Below, one piece after another: positions 15,754 through 25,341 of a stretch of DNA of 64,000 nucleotides; within the stretch, counting starts at the first letter, position 1; each line of letters begins with the position of its first letter. This stretch comes from Paracoccaceae bacterium (GTDB taxonomy: Bacteria > Pseudomonadota > Alphaproteobacteria > Rhodobacterales > Rhodobacteraceae). The DNA is taken from NCBI GenBank assembly GCA_030066905.1, contig JASJAR010000009.1, positions 30,822-94,821 on the forward strand. The letters run 5' to 3'. The notes beneath the pieces are model-generated. The model was given only the letters and a program-made list of their open reading frames with translations. It was not told the DNA's origin and did no database searches. The translations under genes and the position numbers were made by a program.

Positions 15754-16128
15754 ATGCATCCTGCCGCCGAAATCGTGATCGCCATCGCTCTCGTCATCAG
15801 CGGGGTCTTCGGCTTTGTCGGCTCCTATGGGCTGATCAAACTGAAGGACACCGTGCAGCGGCTCCACGCCCCGACCAAGGCCACGACGCTCGGCGTCGGC
15901 GGCGTCCTGATCGCCTCGATGGTCTATTTCGTCGCCGACACGGAACAGATCTCCATCCACGAATTGCTGATCACGCTGTTTTTGTTCCTTACTGCGCCTA
16001 TCACCGCGAACTTCATCGCCAAGACCTACATGGCGCGTAATCTCGAGGACGACGAGCTGCCGCGGAGTGTCGGCAAATTCGGGTGGTCGGTCTACGACGC
16101 CCCCCCCGATGGCGGGATGGAGCGCTGA
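15754..16128 (+). CDS. mrpG: Mrp antiporter subunit G
   Basis: A 124-residue membrane protein of the MnhG/MrpG family, with the family motif LIKLKDTVQRLHAPTKATTL following the first helix. It starts at ATG 15754 with GAGGTAG upstream. It is the last gene of the operon; the next gene is convergent, 13 bases away. Confidence 0.95.
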   Translation: MHPAAEIVIAIALVISGVFGFVGSYGLIKLKDTVQRLHAPTKATTLGVGGVLIASMVYFVADTEQISIHELLITLFLFLTAPITANFIAKTYMARNLEDDELPRSVGKFGWSVYDAPPDGGMER

Positions 16129-16141
16129 CGAGGCGGCCCGC

Positions 16142-16888
16142 TCAGCGCAGCTCGACGTCGGCCACGGCGGCCAAAACCGCCTCGGCGTTCGCGCCGTTGA
16201 TCGGTTGGCACACCGCATGGGTGATCTGCGGATAGAAGCCGAGGAACTTGATGCGCTTGCCGTAAAAGCGCACCTTGCATCCGTTCTCCTCGGAGACGAA
16301 GGCGCCGGCCAGCTCGCCGGGGTAATGCGGCTGAAAGTACCGGATGTAGGACACCACATCGAGGTAGATGCTGTCGCGGATGCGGAACTCGACCGAGTCG
16401 AACTGCGCCTCGCAGGGGTAGCGCCGGCAGGCGTAGACCACCAGCTCGCCCGGACGGCCCTCGACGCTGTTGGGCTGGCTGAAAACCAGAACATCCGCAT
16501 CCGCCAGGAGGTTGATCGCCAAGGCGTCGTAGGTGAACCGCGCGGCCATCGGAATCGCGTTCACGATGAGGTGGAAGCCGAAGAACACCGTGAAGAGCGC
16601 AAGGGCGAAGATCGTCGCCGCGCCGCGGGGTTTGCTGTACCTGCCGTCCGCGTCCTTGGCGAAGGCGTGGAAGAGGCGTTTGCAGAGCGACCAGTATTTT
16701 CGGACGGGCCAGCTGAAGAGCGCCCAGACGCGCCGGAGGTACCTCCGCCAGAGGATCGACCCCGTGCCGACCGCCCGGTCGATCGCAGCGAGCGGAGAGC
16801 TTTCCGCCGCGGTCTCCTTGGCCTTCCTGCGGCGCTGTTCGTCGCGCAGAAGCTCCTCGGCGCGGGAAAGGGGATCGTCGTCATTCAT
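16142..16888 (-). CDS. Membrane protein of unknown function, third gene of AAA+ operon
   Basis: Not recognised. The 248-residue protein has a charged N-terminal part rich in Glu, Arg and Lys, one clear membrane helix at about residues 93-115 (ATIFALALFTVFFGFHLIV), and an extracytoplasmic domain with several cysteines (YACRRYPCEAQF, ENGCKVRF, HAVCQPI) that could form disulfides. The ATG at 16888 is preferred because it clears the upstream AAA+ gene by 25 bases. An in-frame start further upstream would overlap it. Gene order places it as a membrane partner of the ATPase. Confidence 0.75.
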   Translation of the reverse strand: MNDDDPLSRAEELLRDEQRRRKAKETAAESSPLAAIDRAVGTGSILWRRYLRRVWALFSWPVRKYWSLCKRLFHAFAKDADGRYSKPRGAATIFALALFTVFFGFHLIVNAIPMAARFTYDALAINLLADADVLVFSQPNSVEGRPGELVVYACRRYPCEAQFDSVEFRIRDSIYLDVVSYIRYFQPHYPGELAGAFVSEENGCKVRFYGKRIKFLGFYPQITHAVCQPINGANAEAVLAAVADVELR

Positions 16889-16913
16889 GGCCGGCGCTTT
16901 CGAAAAAGGCGCA

Positions 16914-19091
16914 TCACGCCGCCTCCGCCAAGAGGTCGACAACCCCGCCCTGTTCGCCGGTATAGGTGATCGTCAGCCGGTCGACGGTATCGGGTTCCGA
17001 CAGGAGCTTCCTCGCGATCCGGGGGTAGACCTCGGCGGCAAAGAAGCCGGGGATGCCCCGTGCCCCGTGTATCGGATTGTACCGGTCCCGGCACAGGGCG
17101 GAAACCGCTTCGGGTGCCATATGGATGGTCACTTCGCTGCCGCCATCGGCAATCCGGCGATTGACCTTCTGAAGCTCCCGGACCGCGATTTTCTCGATCA
17201 GCTTCAGCGGCAGGCGGTTGAAGCCGATGATGTTCTGGCGGCCGGCGAAGCGGTTCAGGAACTCCGGCCGGAAGCTCTCTTCCAACTCGTCCATCGTGGC
17301 CGCCATCGCTTCGTCGTAGCTCAGGCTGTCGTCGAGAAACTGGGACTGCCCGATATTGGTGGTCATCAGCACGATGCAATTGGCAAACGACACCGTGAGC
17401 CCGCGGTTGTCCGTCAATCGGCCGTCGTCGAGCACCTGAAGAAAGACGTTGAAGACGTCCGGATGGGCCTTTTCGACTTCGTCGAACAGGACGATGGAAT
17501 GGGGGTTGCGGCGCACCGAGTTCGTCAGGATGCCGCCCGCCTCATACCCTTCGTAGCCCGGCGGGGCGCCGATGAGTTTCGCCATCGCGTGCTTTTCCAT
17601 GTATTCGGACATGTCAAAGCGCAGCATCGCCTTTTCGCTGTCCTTAAGCGCCCAGGCGAGGGATTTGGCGATCTCGGTTTTGCCCACGCCTGAGGGGCCG
17701 CAGAACATGAACGAGCCCTGGGGCTTGTCGGGCTCTTTGAGGCCGGCATTGGCCATCATCACCGCCCCGACGAGCTTTTCCACGGCGTGATCCTGGCCGT
17801 AAACCCGCTCCTTCAGCGCGTCTTCGAGGCCGAGCAGCTTCAGCCGCGTGTCCTGATTGAGCTTGTCGGCGGGAATGCCGGAGATCGCCGAGAACTCCTC
17901 TGTGACCGCGGTGTCGGTCAGTTCGAGCCCCTGGTTGATCTGTTCCGTCAATGCCTCGAAGGCGGACCGGTTGTCGGCGATGGCACGCACGGCGGTACGG
18001 ATCTCTTCGTTGATCCGCGCCTCTTCCTTCGTCCCGAACCCCGCCTGCCCGAGCTTGGCCGAAAAGCCCGTGCGCTCGACCGGCTCTTCGGCCGCACCGA
18101 CTTGGCGGGCCTGCTCCTTTGCAAGTTCGTCTTCGAGCGCCAGGAGCAACTCCTCGCCGGCCTTTTGCGCCTGATGGAGCGACGACAAGCGCCTATGCTT
18201 CTCCGCCCAGTCCCGCTGCGCCGCTTGCAACTCCGCCTCGAGGGCGGCGCGCCTGGCGGAAGCCACGTCGCCGGCCTCCCCGGGCAGCTCCGAAAGGGCA
18301 GCCCGCAGACGTTCGATCTCGGCGGGTTCCGCATGGTAGCGCTGGCGGTATGCGGTCAGCGCACGGTCGAGCAGGTTGAGCGTGCGCTCGGGCTGGGCCC
18401 GGCTGAGGCTCATATCGCTCAGGTCGTATTTGCCGGTCAGTTCGATGGCCGCGTCGATGGCGGCTTCGGAGAGCGGAATGCGATGATGCCCATGGAGCGC
18501 CTTCGCCACCTGCAAGGCGATGTCGCGCAATGCCTCCGGCGTCGGCTCACGCACGTCGATCATCGTGAAGATCTCGCGCATGTTGGAATGGCACTTCAGC
18601 ACCACTTCGAGGTCGTCGTCGCGCGCTTCGAGGATGCACTGGAAGCGCTGGTTGTGAACGTCGCGCATGATCGCGTTGATCAGGTGGGTCGACCCGTTGT
18701 TGCGGGCCGCATCGATGAAGTCCCGCGCGTCGTCGACGATCAGGACACTGTTTGCCGTGCGCAGGAGCGTGCGGCGCAGCCGCTCGAAGGCCGCCGAGAT
18801 CACCGATTGGACGCCGGACGAAAACAGCCCGTCCGTGTCGAGCCAGAACAGCCGCTTCGAGATGATGTCGAACGGCATCGTCGGATCGTCCTTCGCGGCC
18901 TGAAGGCCAAGGCAGATCGATGAGCATCCGACCCCTCCGGGCCCCACCAGAAGCACGTTCGAGGCATGTTTGCGCATCAGCATGCCGCAGATCTTCTTCA
19001 GTTCGGCTTCCCGCCCGACGAGGCGAAATCCGGGCCTGGCCGCCAGAACGTCGGCGCCGCGAATGAGGTAGTCCCTGACCTGATCGGGCAT
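16914..19091 (-). CDS. Two-domain Clp-like AAA+ ATPase with degenerate first Walker A
   Basis: A 725-residue protein with two ATPase modules separated by a coiled-coil-rich region (about 255-400). Module 1 (about 22-250) has GPGGVGCSS at 50-58, with Cys56 where the Walker A lysine belongs, and IVDDA instead of a normal DE Walker B. Module 2 (about 430-690) is intact: GPSGVGKT at 465-472, LFDEVEKAHPD as Walker B, and a ClpA/ClpB-like C-terminal domain (FRPEFLNRF and ARGIPGFF). The Clp N-domain is absent. It follows the coiled-coil gene by nine bases and precedes a membrane-protein gene. It is probably a remodelling motor for a dedicated complex rather than a general chaperone; this is inferred. 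Confidence 0.88.
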   Translation of the reverse strand: MPDQVRDYLIRGADVLAARPGFRLVGREAELKKICGMLMRKHASNVLLVGPGGVGCSSICLGLQAAKDDPTMPFDIISKRLFWLDTDGLFSSGVQSVISAAFERLRRTLLRTANSVLIVDDARDFIDAARNNGSTHLINAIMRDVHNQRFQCILEARDDDLEVVLKCHSNMREIFTMIDVREPTPEALRDIALQVAKALHGHHRIPLSEAAIDAAIELTGKYDLSDMSLSRAQPERTLNLLDRALTAYRQRYHAEPAEIERLRAALSELPGEAGDVASARRAALEAELQAAQRDWAEKHRRLSSLHQAQKAGEELLLALEDELAKEQARQVGAAEEPVERTGFSAKLGQAGFGTKEEARINEEIRTAVRAIADNRSAFEALTEQINQGLELTDTAVTEEFSAISGIPADKLNQDTRLKLLGLEDALKERVYGQDHAVEKLVGAVMMANAGLKEPDKPQGSFMFCGPSGVGKTEIAKSLAWALKDSEKAMLRFDMSEYMEKHAMAKLIGAPPGYEGYEAGGILTNSVRRNPHSIVLFDEVEKAHPDVFNVFLQVLDDGRLTDNRGLTVSFANCIVLMTTNIGQSQFLDDSLSYDEAMAATMDELEESFRPEFLNRFAGRQNIIGFNRLPLKLIEKIAVRELQKVNRRIADGGSEVTIHMAPEAVSALCRDRYNPIHGARGIPGFFAAEVYPRIARKLLSEPDTVDRLTITYTGEQGGVVDLLAEAA

Positions 19092-19100
19092 CGGCCGGCC

Positions 19101-20804
19101 CTAGGACTTGCCAAGGCCGAAGGGGCTTTCGGGCGCTTCGGCCGCATCGCCCTCGCCGGTGCCGCGGTCGCGCGTAACGCCGCCCTTGCCGCCGGCGACA
19201 TCCGCGGCGACATCGAGCGATTCCTTGACCGCCGCCTGGGTGTCGGCGGTCTGGCGCTCGATCTGATCGAGAAGCTCGCGGGTCTCGGTCAGACCTTCGC
19301 GGGTAATGCTCGTCGCCGCGCGGATCGTCTCGCCGTATTCCGAGAGATCCGACAGCGCCTTCGACAGGTCCTCGTTGAGCTCCTTGGTCCCGAGGGCGAC
19401 ACGGATCACCTCGCGCTGACTGAGATCGCTCGTGGTCCGGTTCATCCGTTCGAGCGAGATCTTCGCAGCTTCCGAAGACTCGCCCAGCGCCGCCGCCGAG
19501 ACCGCCTGCAAGACGGTGCTCAACTGGTCCGCGACCCCCGCCACCCCCGAGGTGTGCAGCGCGCGGGTCTTGGCGACCTGCTGTTCGTTCGCCTCGCGCA
19601 TCGAATGGATCCGGTGCCCGGACGCCGTCAGTTCGGCCAGCACCGACGTCGTATCCACGCTCGAACGCCCGAGCGACGAGATATGCCCGTTCAGATCGCG
19701 CTCGAGCCGTTCCTGATTAAGCCGTTCAAGGTCGCTGTCGGACTTTTCGATCGCCGCCTTGATCTCTTCGCGCCGGGTTTCGTTCGCCCCTTCGGCCCCT
19801 TTGATGGCATCGTTGAGGATCGCGTACATCCCCCGCATCGTGAAATTGGCTTCGTCGAGATTGTCGATCTGCCCGTTCATGCCGTTGAAATGGGACAGAA
19901 CGCTCGACACCCGGGTCTCGGTCGTGTCGATAAAGGCTTGCGCGCTTTCGACGAGGGCGACCTGGCGCGCCTGATGGTCTTCGGAGGAGATGTCGAGAAG
20001 CTCGCGGAGCTTCTCCTTTTCTTCCGCGAACTCGGCGAACTCGCTGGCGGAGCTGCTCGCCTCGTCCAGAGCCCTGATCCGGTCGACGAGCGACTGCATC
20101 GCTCCGGTCTGCTCCTCGATCTTGCCCTCATTGACCGCGATCATCTCACGGGCGGATTTCTTGGTCCCGCCGAGACCGAAGAAGGACTTGTCCTCCTCGA
20201 GCCGCTTCGACTCCAGTCGGAGACCGTGGATGAGCTTTTCAAGCTCGCCGAGCTTACCCTTGAGCTCGGCCTTCTCGGCCTCGCGCTTCTGCTGCTCTTC
20301 GCGCTCGCGCAGCAATTCCGCGAAGACGTCGAACGTTACACCGTTCATGCGCAGCGTGTAGACGGCATCGACGATGTCCGTCAGCGGGCCGATCTGGTCT
20401 TCGAAAGTCAGAAGCGCGGTGTTGATGTCCTCAAACACGCTCTTCAGCTCGGCAAAGGCCTCGGTGTCGGTTAGCGCGATGATCTCCTGGGCCATCCGCT
20501 TCCGCTCGAACTGAAGGAACTCCTTGAAGCTGTTGAACGCCGCCAGGGTTTCCCGGGCCTGCTCACGGTCGTCGGCAAAGGTCAGCGCCTCGGTCACCGC
20601 CTTGAGTTTTTCCTCCGGCGAGCGCGCATCGTCCAGCATGACCTTGTAGAACGGGTTGCTCTTGATGTCGGCAAAGCGCGCGGCATCGGTCTGGGCCGCG
20701 GGCTGCGCGCTTTCGGCGACCGCTTCGGTTCGGCGGGACTGGGCGGCAATGAAATCCTGGGCCGATTTGATCTTGGCTGGCTTTGGCTTGGCGGCGTCTG
20801 ACAT
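19101..20804 (-). CDS. Large coiled-coil protein, first gene of AAA+ operon
   Basis: Not recognised. The 567-residue soluble protein has no signal peptide or membrane helix. It has long Glu/Lys/Leu-rich coiled-coil stretches (about 145-220 and 260-300), a helical middle part, and a Ser/Thr/Ala-rich C-terminal half that looks like bundled helices, ending in a Gly/Glu-rich tail (ESPFGLGKS). The start ATG 20804 is the first in-frame ATG of the conserved-looking Lys/Pro/Ala-rich N-terminus, though the ribosome site is weak. Nine bases separate it from the ATPase gene, so it is the probable substrate, adaptor or scaffold. It has a loose similarity in style to TelA-type proteins, not enough to assign. 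Confidence 0.75.
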   Translation of the reverse strand: MSDAAKPKPAKIKSAQDFIAAQSRRTEAVAESAQPAAQTDAARFADIKSNPFYKVMLDDARSPEEKLKAVTEALTFADDREQARETLAAFNSFKEFLQFERKRMAQEIIALTDTEAFAELKSVFEDINTALLTFEDQIGPLTDIVDAVYTLRMNGVTFDVFAELLREREEQQKREAEKAELKGKLGELEKLIHGLRLESKRLEEDKSFFGLGGTKKSAREMIAVNEGKIEEQTGAMQSLVDRIRALDEASSSASEFAEFAEEKEKLRELLDISSEDHQARQVALVESAQAFIDTTETRVSSVLSHFNGMNGQIDNLDEANFTMRGMYAILNDAIKGAEGANETRREEIKAAIEKSDSDLERLNQERLERDLNGHISSLGRSSVDTTSVLAELTASGHRIHSMREANEQQVAKTRALHTSGVAGVADQLSTVLQAVSAAALGESSEAAKISLERMNRTTSDLSQREVIRVALGTKELNEDLSKALSDLSEYGETIRAATSITREGLTETRELLDQIERQTADTQAAVKESLDVAADVAGGKGGVTRDRGTGEGDAAEAPESPFGLGKS

Positions 20805-21183
20805 TGGGTTCCATCTGTTTCTGGGCGGATCGGCCTGCGGTTTTGGATTTCTACATGCCAAAAAGGCGAAATCATGGTCGCCATGAGTGTCGGCGCTGCA
20901 ATTGCTGACGTATAGAGGCCGCCGGGCGTTTCGTCAGGGTTGTGGCCATCACAGCATAGCCGCACCGGCTCGTCGTGACCGCGAAATCGGGGCCTCGGTA
21001 TCGGATGGATCCGGCCGGTCGGGACATGTCTGCCGCCAAGAGGTGCGACCCGGACCCTGCACCTCGGCCGCAGCCAGCGCAAAGCGCGGTCGGCAAGACA
21101 GGAATTGGTGCGGGTAAGAGGATCGCCCTGGACCCCGTACCCCGCGCTCAAGTGGACCGAAGGCCAGTAGCGCAAGATAAGAG
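20805..21183. other. Non-coding gap between AAA+ operon and tRNA-Leu
   Basis: No supported gene; open frames here lack ribosome sites and family resemblance. It should contain the promoter of the leftward coiled-coil/AAA+ operon and the 3' trailer of the leftward tRNA. A small stem TGGACC-GAA-GGCCA lies near 21160, within the trailer. Confidence 0.5.
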
Positions 21184-21270
21184 TGGTGCGGTCGAGAAGA
21201 CTCGAACTTCCACGGGAGTTACCCCACAGCGACCTCAACGCTGCGCGTCTACCAATTCCGCCACGACCGC
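21184..21270 (-). tRNA. tRNA-Leu (anticodon GAG)
   Basis: The 87-base gene includes an encoded CCA (21184-21186). The acceptor strands GCGGTCG and CGACCGC pair fully. The anticodon stem CAGCG/CGCTG closes the loop TTGAGGT, giving anticodon GAG, which reads CUC and CUU. A long variable arm (GGGGTAACTCCC) and T-loop TTCGAGT are typical of class II tRNA-Leu. CTC is a frequent leucine codon in most of the window. Confidence 0.96.
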
Positions 21271-21340
21271 ACGCAAGCCTTACGTAGACTGGCGCGCCGT
21301 ATAGCCGGTGATTCTGTCGATGTGAAGGGGCTGAAGGACG

Positions 21341-21366
21341 GGGCGGCGAGGTTTTTCCCGCCGCCC
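21341..21366 (-). terminator. Hairpin after the peptidoglycan-binding protein gene
   Basis: GGGCGGCG (21341-21348) and CGCCGCCC (21359-21366) form a perfect 8-bp stem with a 10-base loop, eight bases past the stop codon of the leftward gene. No T tract follows on that strand, so termination is only probable. Confidence 0.4.
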
Positions 21367-21373
21367 TGTTGGC

Positions 21374-22855
21374 TCATTCGGTGATCGTGAAAGTGACCAG
21401 CGGCTGGTCCCCGGCCGCGGCCGGAACCACCGGCGGCGTCGCTGCCGACCCGCCGTTCATCGCCGCCCGGATCACCTCGATCCGCTCGGGCTGACCGGGG
21501 GCGAAGAGCGGCTTGGCGGAGGCCGCTTCGAGGCCGATCTCGTACCAAGGTCCGGCCCGTTCGGCGGATTTCGTCGTGCCGAAACCCTGGCTCAGGTGAT
21601 GGCCGATGAGTTCGCCGTAGGCCCGTTCGCCGAGCGCCGTCAGGATCAGCCCGGTGCCGAGGGCGACGCCCATGTCATCTGTGCGGTAGCCGACGCCAAG
21701 GCAGATCCGGGCAGTTCCCGCGAGATCCGCCGGCTGGAGCCCGGTCCCCACGACGAAGCTCGCCACATCCTGAAGCACCGCGTCGCGATCTTTCAGCGGG
21801 AGAGCTGCGACCTGGGCCGACAGCGCCCCCCCGAAGGCGCCGCATTGCGCCTCGATCTCCCCGGCCGACACGCCCTGGACCTGGCCCGCGAGCTCCTGGC
21901 CGGTTTCGATCGCATAGGTCCGCGCAAGGCAGAATTGCTCGGACAGTGCAAAGTCGACATCCGTCACCGCCGTGGCCTTGGTGAACCCGCCATTGGAATT
22001 GGTCTGGAGCGACACCGTGTTGCAATGGCTTGCAAGGGACGGCGCCTGACCGGTGGCCATGAAGTTCGGCAGCGCTGTCGCCGCCGGTGCGGGACCGGTC
22101 GCGGCAACCTCCGCTGCCGGCGGCGGAACCGGCTGGGCCTGCTGGCCGCCTCCGAGGAGCGGCTGCTGGGTCGTGGCCGCCGCTGCCAATGCCGGCTGAC
22201 CGCCGGGGGCGGGCGCCTGGTTGAGCGGCTGCTGGCCGATGGGGGCCGGTTGACCCGCCAGCGTCTGCTGGCTGCCGAGGGGGGCCGGCTGCACGCCGAG
22301 GGGCTGCTGCCCGACCAGCGACGGCGCCGGTGCGAGGCCCGGCTGACCCGCGAGCACCGGCTGGCCGCCGGTCATCGAGCCGCCCGCCATCTGGCTTTTG
22401 TAGGCCATCAGGAGTTGCTGGCCAAAGAGCCCGGTCTGCTGCTGGCCGCCATTGTCGGCCCAGTAATAGGCCGCCATCAGGTTCTCGAACTGGTAATCGG
22501 GGAAGTCCCGGCCGTTGATCGGATAGCCCATCGCGGCCTGGTAGCGCTCGATTGCGGCCCGCGTGCCGCGGCCAATCTGGCCGTCGACCGCGCCGGCATT
22601 GTAGCCGAAATAGTTGAGCGCGGTCTGGGTCTGACGGCCGCGTTCGGTGACGGGTATGCGCGATGCCGACGGGGCCGCCCGGCGGACCGTCGTGGTCTGC
22701 TGGCGACTTCTGTTGGCTTCCTGCACCGCGAGCGTGCCGAGCACGCCCACCGCCGCGCCGGCGATAAAGTCGCCCGCATCGGCTTCCGCCCTATCGGTCG
22801 GGGCCACCGCCACCGCGCCGACAACCGCGACCGTCGTCATGAGCCTTGCAATCAT
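21374..22855 (-). CDS. Exported peptidoglycan-binding-domain protein with Gln/Pro-rich linker
   Basis: A 493-residue protein starting at ATG 22855 behind GGAGGAAGG. It has a signal peptide (MIARLMTTVAVVGAVAVAP, cleavage near AEA), a PG_binding_1 domain at about 68-110 (TQTALNYFGYNAGAVDGQIG and GTRAAIERYQ), a long low-complexity Gln/Pro/Gly/Ala linker (about 140-265), and a C-terminal helical domain with four cysteines (HCNTV, EQFCLARTY, EAQCGAF, ARICLGVGY). It is probably periplasmic and cell-wall associated. Its precise role is unknown. It lies upstream of tRNA-Leu on the same strand. Confidence 0.85.
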   Translation of the reverse strand: MIARLMTTVAVVGAVAVAPTDRAEADAGDFIAGAAVGVLGTLAVQEANRSRQQTTTVRRAAPSASRIPVTERGRQTQTALNYFGYNAGAVDGQIGRGTRAAIERYQAAMGYPINGRDFPDYQFENLMAAYYWADNGGQQQTGLFGQQLLMAYKSQMAGGSMTGGQPVLAGQPGLAPAPSLVGQQPLGVQPAPLGSQQTLAGQPAPIGQQPLNQAPAPGGQPALAAAATTQQPLLGGGQQAQPVPPPAAEVAATGPAPAATALPNFMATGQAPSLASHCNTVSLQTNSNGGFTKATAVTDVDFALSEQFCLARTYAIETGQELAGQVQGVSAGEIEAQCGAFGGALSAQVAALPLKDRDAVLQDVASFVVGTGLQPADLAGTARICLGVGYRTDDMGVALGTGLILTALGERAYGELIGHHLSQGFGTTKSAERAGPWYEIGLEAASAKPLFAPGQPERIEVIRAAMNGGSAATPPVVPAAAGDQPLVTFTITE

Positions 22856-23049
22856 AACCTTCCTCCAATGCACAGAGAATCCCGCATCTAACTTAGTCTA
22901 CCACGGCATGGCCGGCGCGGTAGGGCAAATCCCGGGCGTGACCTCGTTGGCCGCGCCCTGCCCGCCCGACCCGCCGCGCCGGCGGATTGCAGCTGACGCG
23001 GGCGGCGGGTAACGTCCAGCCGGTCCAACAGAAAGCACGCCGTTCCGTC

Positions 23050-23694
23050 ATGGTCACCTGGCTTAACTCCGACGCACCCGTTCCCTATACGGCCGCCGAG
23101 GCGGAGATGGAGGCGCGCGTGGAGGCGATCCTGCGCGGCGCGGGCGACGAGACGGTCTGGCTCCTGGAACACCCGCCGCTCTATACCGCTGGCACGTCCG
23201 CACGCCCCGAGGACCTCCGCGACCCCGACCGGTTCCCGGTCTACCCCACCCGGCGCGGCGGCCAATATACATACCACGGCCCCGGCCAGCGGGTCGCCTA
23301 CACGATGCTCGATGTGGCCGCCCGCGGCCGCGACGTCCGCCGCTTCGTCTGGTCGCTCGAAGACTGGGTGATCCGCACCCTCGACCGCTTCAACGTCAAA
23401 GGCGAGCGCCGGGAGGGCCGGGTCGGGGTCTGGGTCGTCCGGCCCGAGCTGCCGCCGGGGCCGGACGGCAGCCTCCATGAGGCCAAGATCGCCGCCATCG
23501 GCGTGCGTCTGCGCCGCTGGGTCTCGTTTCACGGCATCTCGATCAACGTCGAGCCCGATCTGTCGCATTTCGACGGTATCGTCCCCTGCGGCATCGCCGA
23601 GCACGGGGTCACATCGCTTGTGGACCTCGGGCTGCCGGTGACGATGGCGGATGTGGACACCGCACTGAAGGAGGCGTTCGCGGAGGTGTTCTAG
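23050..23694 (+). CDS. lipB: Octanoyltransferase LipB
   Basis: Transfers the octanoyl group from acyl carrier protein to lipoyl domains, the first step of lipoate synthesis. The protein has 214 residues. Motifs present: [16 protein letters not shown], the catalytic Lys in [10 protein letters not shown], and the catalytic Cys in GIVPCGI. Start ATG 23050 is chosen by alignment of the N-terminus to the family ([10 protein letters not shown]); the frame upstream is open but not LipB-like. The 3' end overlaps the convergent amidohydrolase gene by four bases. Confidence 0.96.
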   Translation: MVTWLNSDAPVPYTAAEAEMEARVEAILRGAGDETVWLLEHPPLYTAGTSARPEDLRDPDRFPVYPTRRGGQYTYHGPGQRVAYTMLDVAARGRDVRRFVWSLEDWVIRTLDRFNVKGERREGRVGVWVVRPELPPGPDGSLHEAKIAAIGVRLRRWVSFHGISINVEPDLSHFDGIVPCGIAEHGVTSLVDLGLPVTMADVDTALKEAFAEVF

Positions 23695-25115
23695 TCGCCC
23701 TCAAGCGCTGCGCGAAGAGCGGCGAGCGCTGCGGTGTCGAACACACGACCGTTGGCGATGACCGCCCTTGGATCGCGCAGGGTGGCAAGGCCCTCCAACG
23801 GGTTGTCGCCGACAATCAGGATGTCGGCCCGCCGGCCCACGGCAATCCGGCCATCCTGATCGGAGAGCCCGAAAAATCGCGGCGGGGTCACGGTCGCCGT
23901 GACCAGGGCCTCCTGCGGTGTCAGGCCGATATCGACATAGCGGTCGAGCTCGTCGAGGAGCGAGAATCCGTGAAAGATAAACGGATTGGCATATGAGGCG
24001 TCGCTTGACGCGATCATCGGCACGCCAGCGGCATGGGCCTTCCGGAACACCGCGTGATCGAGCGCAAGCGAGCGGTCGGCCAGCACGCGCAACTCGTCGG
24101 TCATCCCCTCCAGCCGGAAATCGGGCCGGTTCCAGGCCGCGCGGACCTCGTCGGGCAGCAGCCGCATCCGCAGAGCGTCCTCGGCCGGACGCTCGCCGAT
24201 GTAGAAATCGGCCACGACCAGCGTCGGAGAGACATGGAGCCTTGCCTCGGCCATCCGCGCCAGGACAGCCTCGCACAGGTCTTCGTCGAAGGTTTCGAGC
24301 ATTATCGCGGTGTGCCCGGTCATCTCGGCGATCATCGCGGCAAGGGGCTCGTCGGCGGCCAGAGCGATGCGTACGCCCGCGACCATCTCCGCCTCCCGGG
24401 TCGAACAGGCCTTCGCCACCCGCCCGAAATGCTCGATGCCCGACTGGCCGGCCTCCATCGCCGTGTCGAGGGTCACGGTTTCGGGCACATGGCCGACCAC
24501 CGGCAGACCGATGCGCCTGGCTTCCGCGACAAGGGCGCGGTAGGGGGCCGGGCGCAGCATCGAATAGGTCTTGATCGCGGGATAGCCGGCTGCGGCCACG
24601 TCTTCGACGACCGCCCGCGCCTCGGCTTCGGTGTCGGCCAGCCGCATCCCCGGCCAGGAGCCGGGCGACGCGTCGACCCAGGCCCCCGAAATCACGATGC
24701 GCGGACCGGTCCGCCTGCCGGCCTCGATCTCGGCGGCGATCCGGCGCTGGTCGGCGAGCGGCACGAGCGCGCCCATGTCGCGGATGCCGGTGACCCCGTT
24801 CAGAATGTAGCTCGGGAGGGCCGTGTCGGCCTCGGTGGGGCTCGAAAAGACATGGACATGCCCGTCCCAAAGCCCCGGGAGGGCATAGGCGCCGCGCCCG
24901 TCGAACACGCGCTCCCCGGCCCGGGGCTCCAGCGCCCCGGCCTCTGCGATCTCGGCAACAAGCCCGCCGTCGACCCGAAGATCGCGCGGCGCCGAGACAG
25001 TGCCGGCTTCGACATCGACGATCCGCACGCCGGCGATCAGGTCGGCCTTTGCGGAGGGGGCGGCCACGGCCAGCACGGCGGCGGTGACCACGGCCCGGAG
25101 GGGGGTGCGTCGCAT
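23691..25115 (-). CDS. Exported amidohydrolase family protein
   Basis: A metal-dependent hydrolase of 474 residues, of the imidazolonepropionase-like/prolidase-like amidohydrolase group. It starts at ATG 25115 with GGAGAT upstream. It has a signal peptide (a [24 protein letters not shown] stretch). Metal-site motifs run in order: [10 protein letters not shown], a candidate carbamylated lysine in [22 protein letters not shown] and MIASSDASY. The C-terminal part (a [23 protein letters not shown] motif) is typical of the family. The substrate is unknown; a periplasmic dipeptide, lactone or similar is possible. Confidence 0.88.
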   Translation of the reverse strand: MRRTPLRAVVTAAVLAVAAPSAKADLIAGVRIVDVEAGTVSAPRDLRVDGGLVAEIAEAGALEPRAGERVFDGRGAYALPGLWDGHVHVFSSPTEADTALPSYILNGVTGIRDMGALVPLADQRRIAAEIEAGRRTGPRIVISGAWVDASPGSWPGMRLADTEAEARAVVEDVAAAGYPAIKTYSMLRPAPYRALVAEARRIGLPVVGHVPETVTLDTAMEAGQSGIEHFGRVAKACSTREAEMVAGVRIALAADEPLAAMIAEMTGHTAIMLETFDEDLCEAVLARMAEARLHVSPTLVVADFYIGERPAEDALRMRLLPDEVRAAWNRPDFRLEGMTDELRVLADRSLALDHAVFRKAHAAGVPMIASSDASYANPFIFHGFSLLDELDRYVDIGLTPQEALVTATVTPPRFFGLSDQDGRIAVGRRADILIVGDNPLEGLATLRDPRAVIANGRVFDTAALAALRAALEGD

Positions 25116-25341
25116 GTGAGCCGATCTCCACGATTGGGAATGGGACATGGCTACCGGGCTCTGCGGGGCGCGGCCGTGACACATATCAAGGCCCCGACCG
25201 TCGCCTGCCGCCCGCCCCGGCCCCCGCGTCACTTTATCCCCCTGCGCGGCAGCATCGCGCATTGCCCCCACCGGGCGGCCCCTTTAGACACGGGTGAAAC
25301 GTTGCGGGCACACCGCGCCAAGGGGAATCAGGAGGGTAGGC

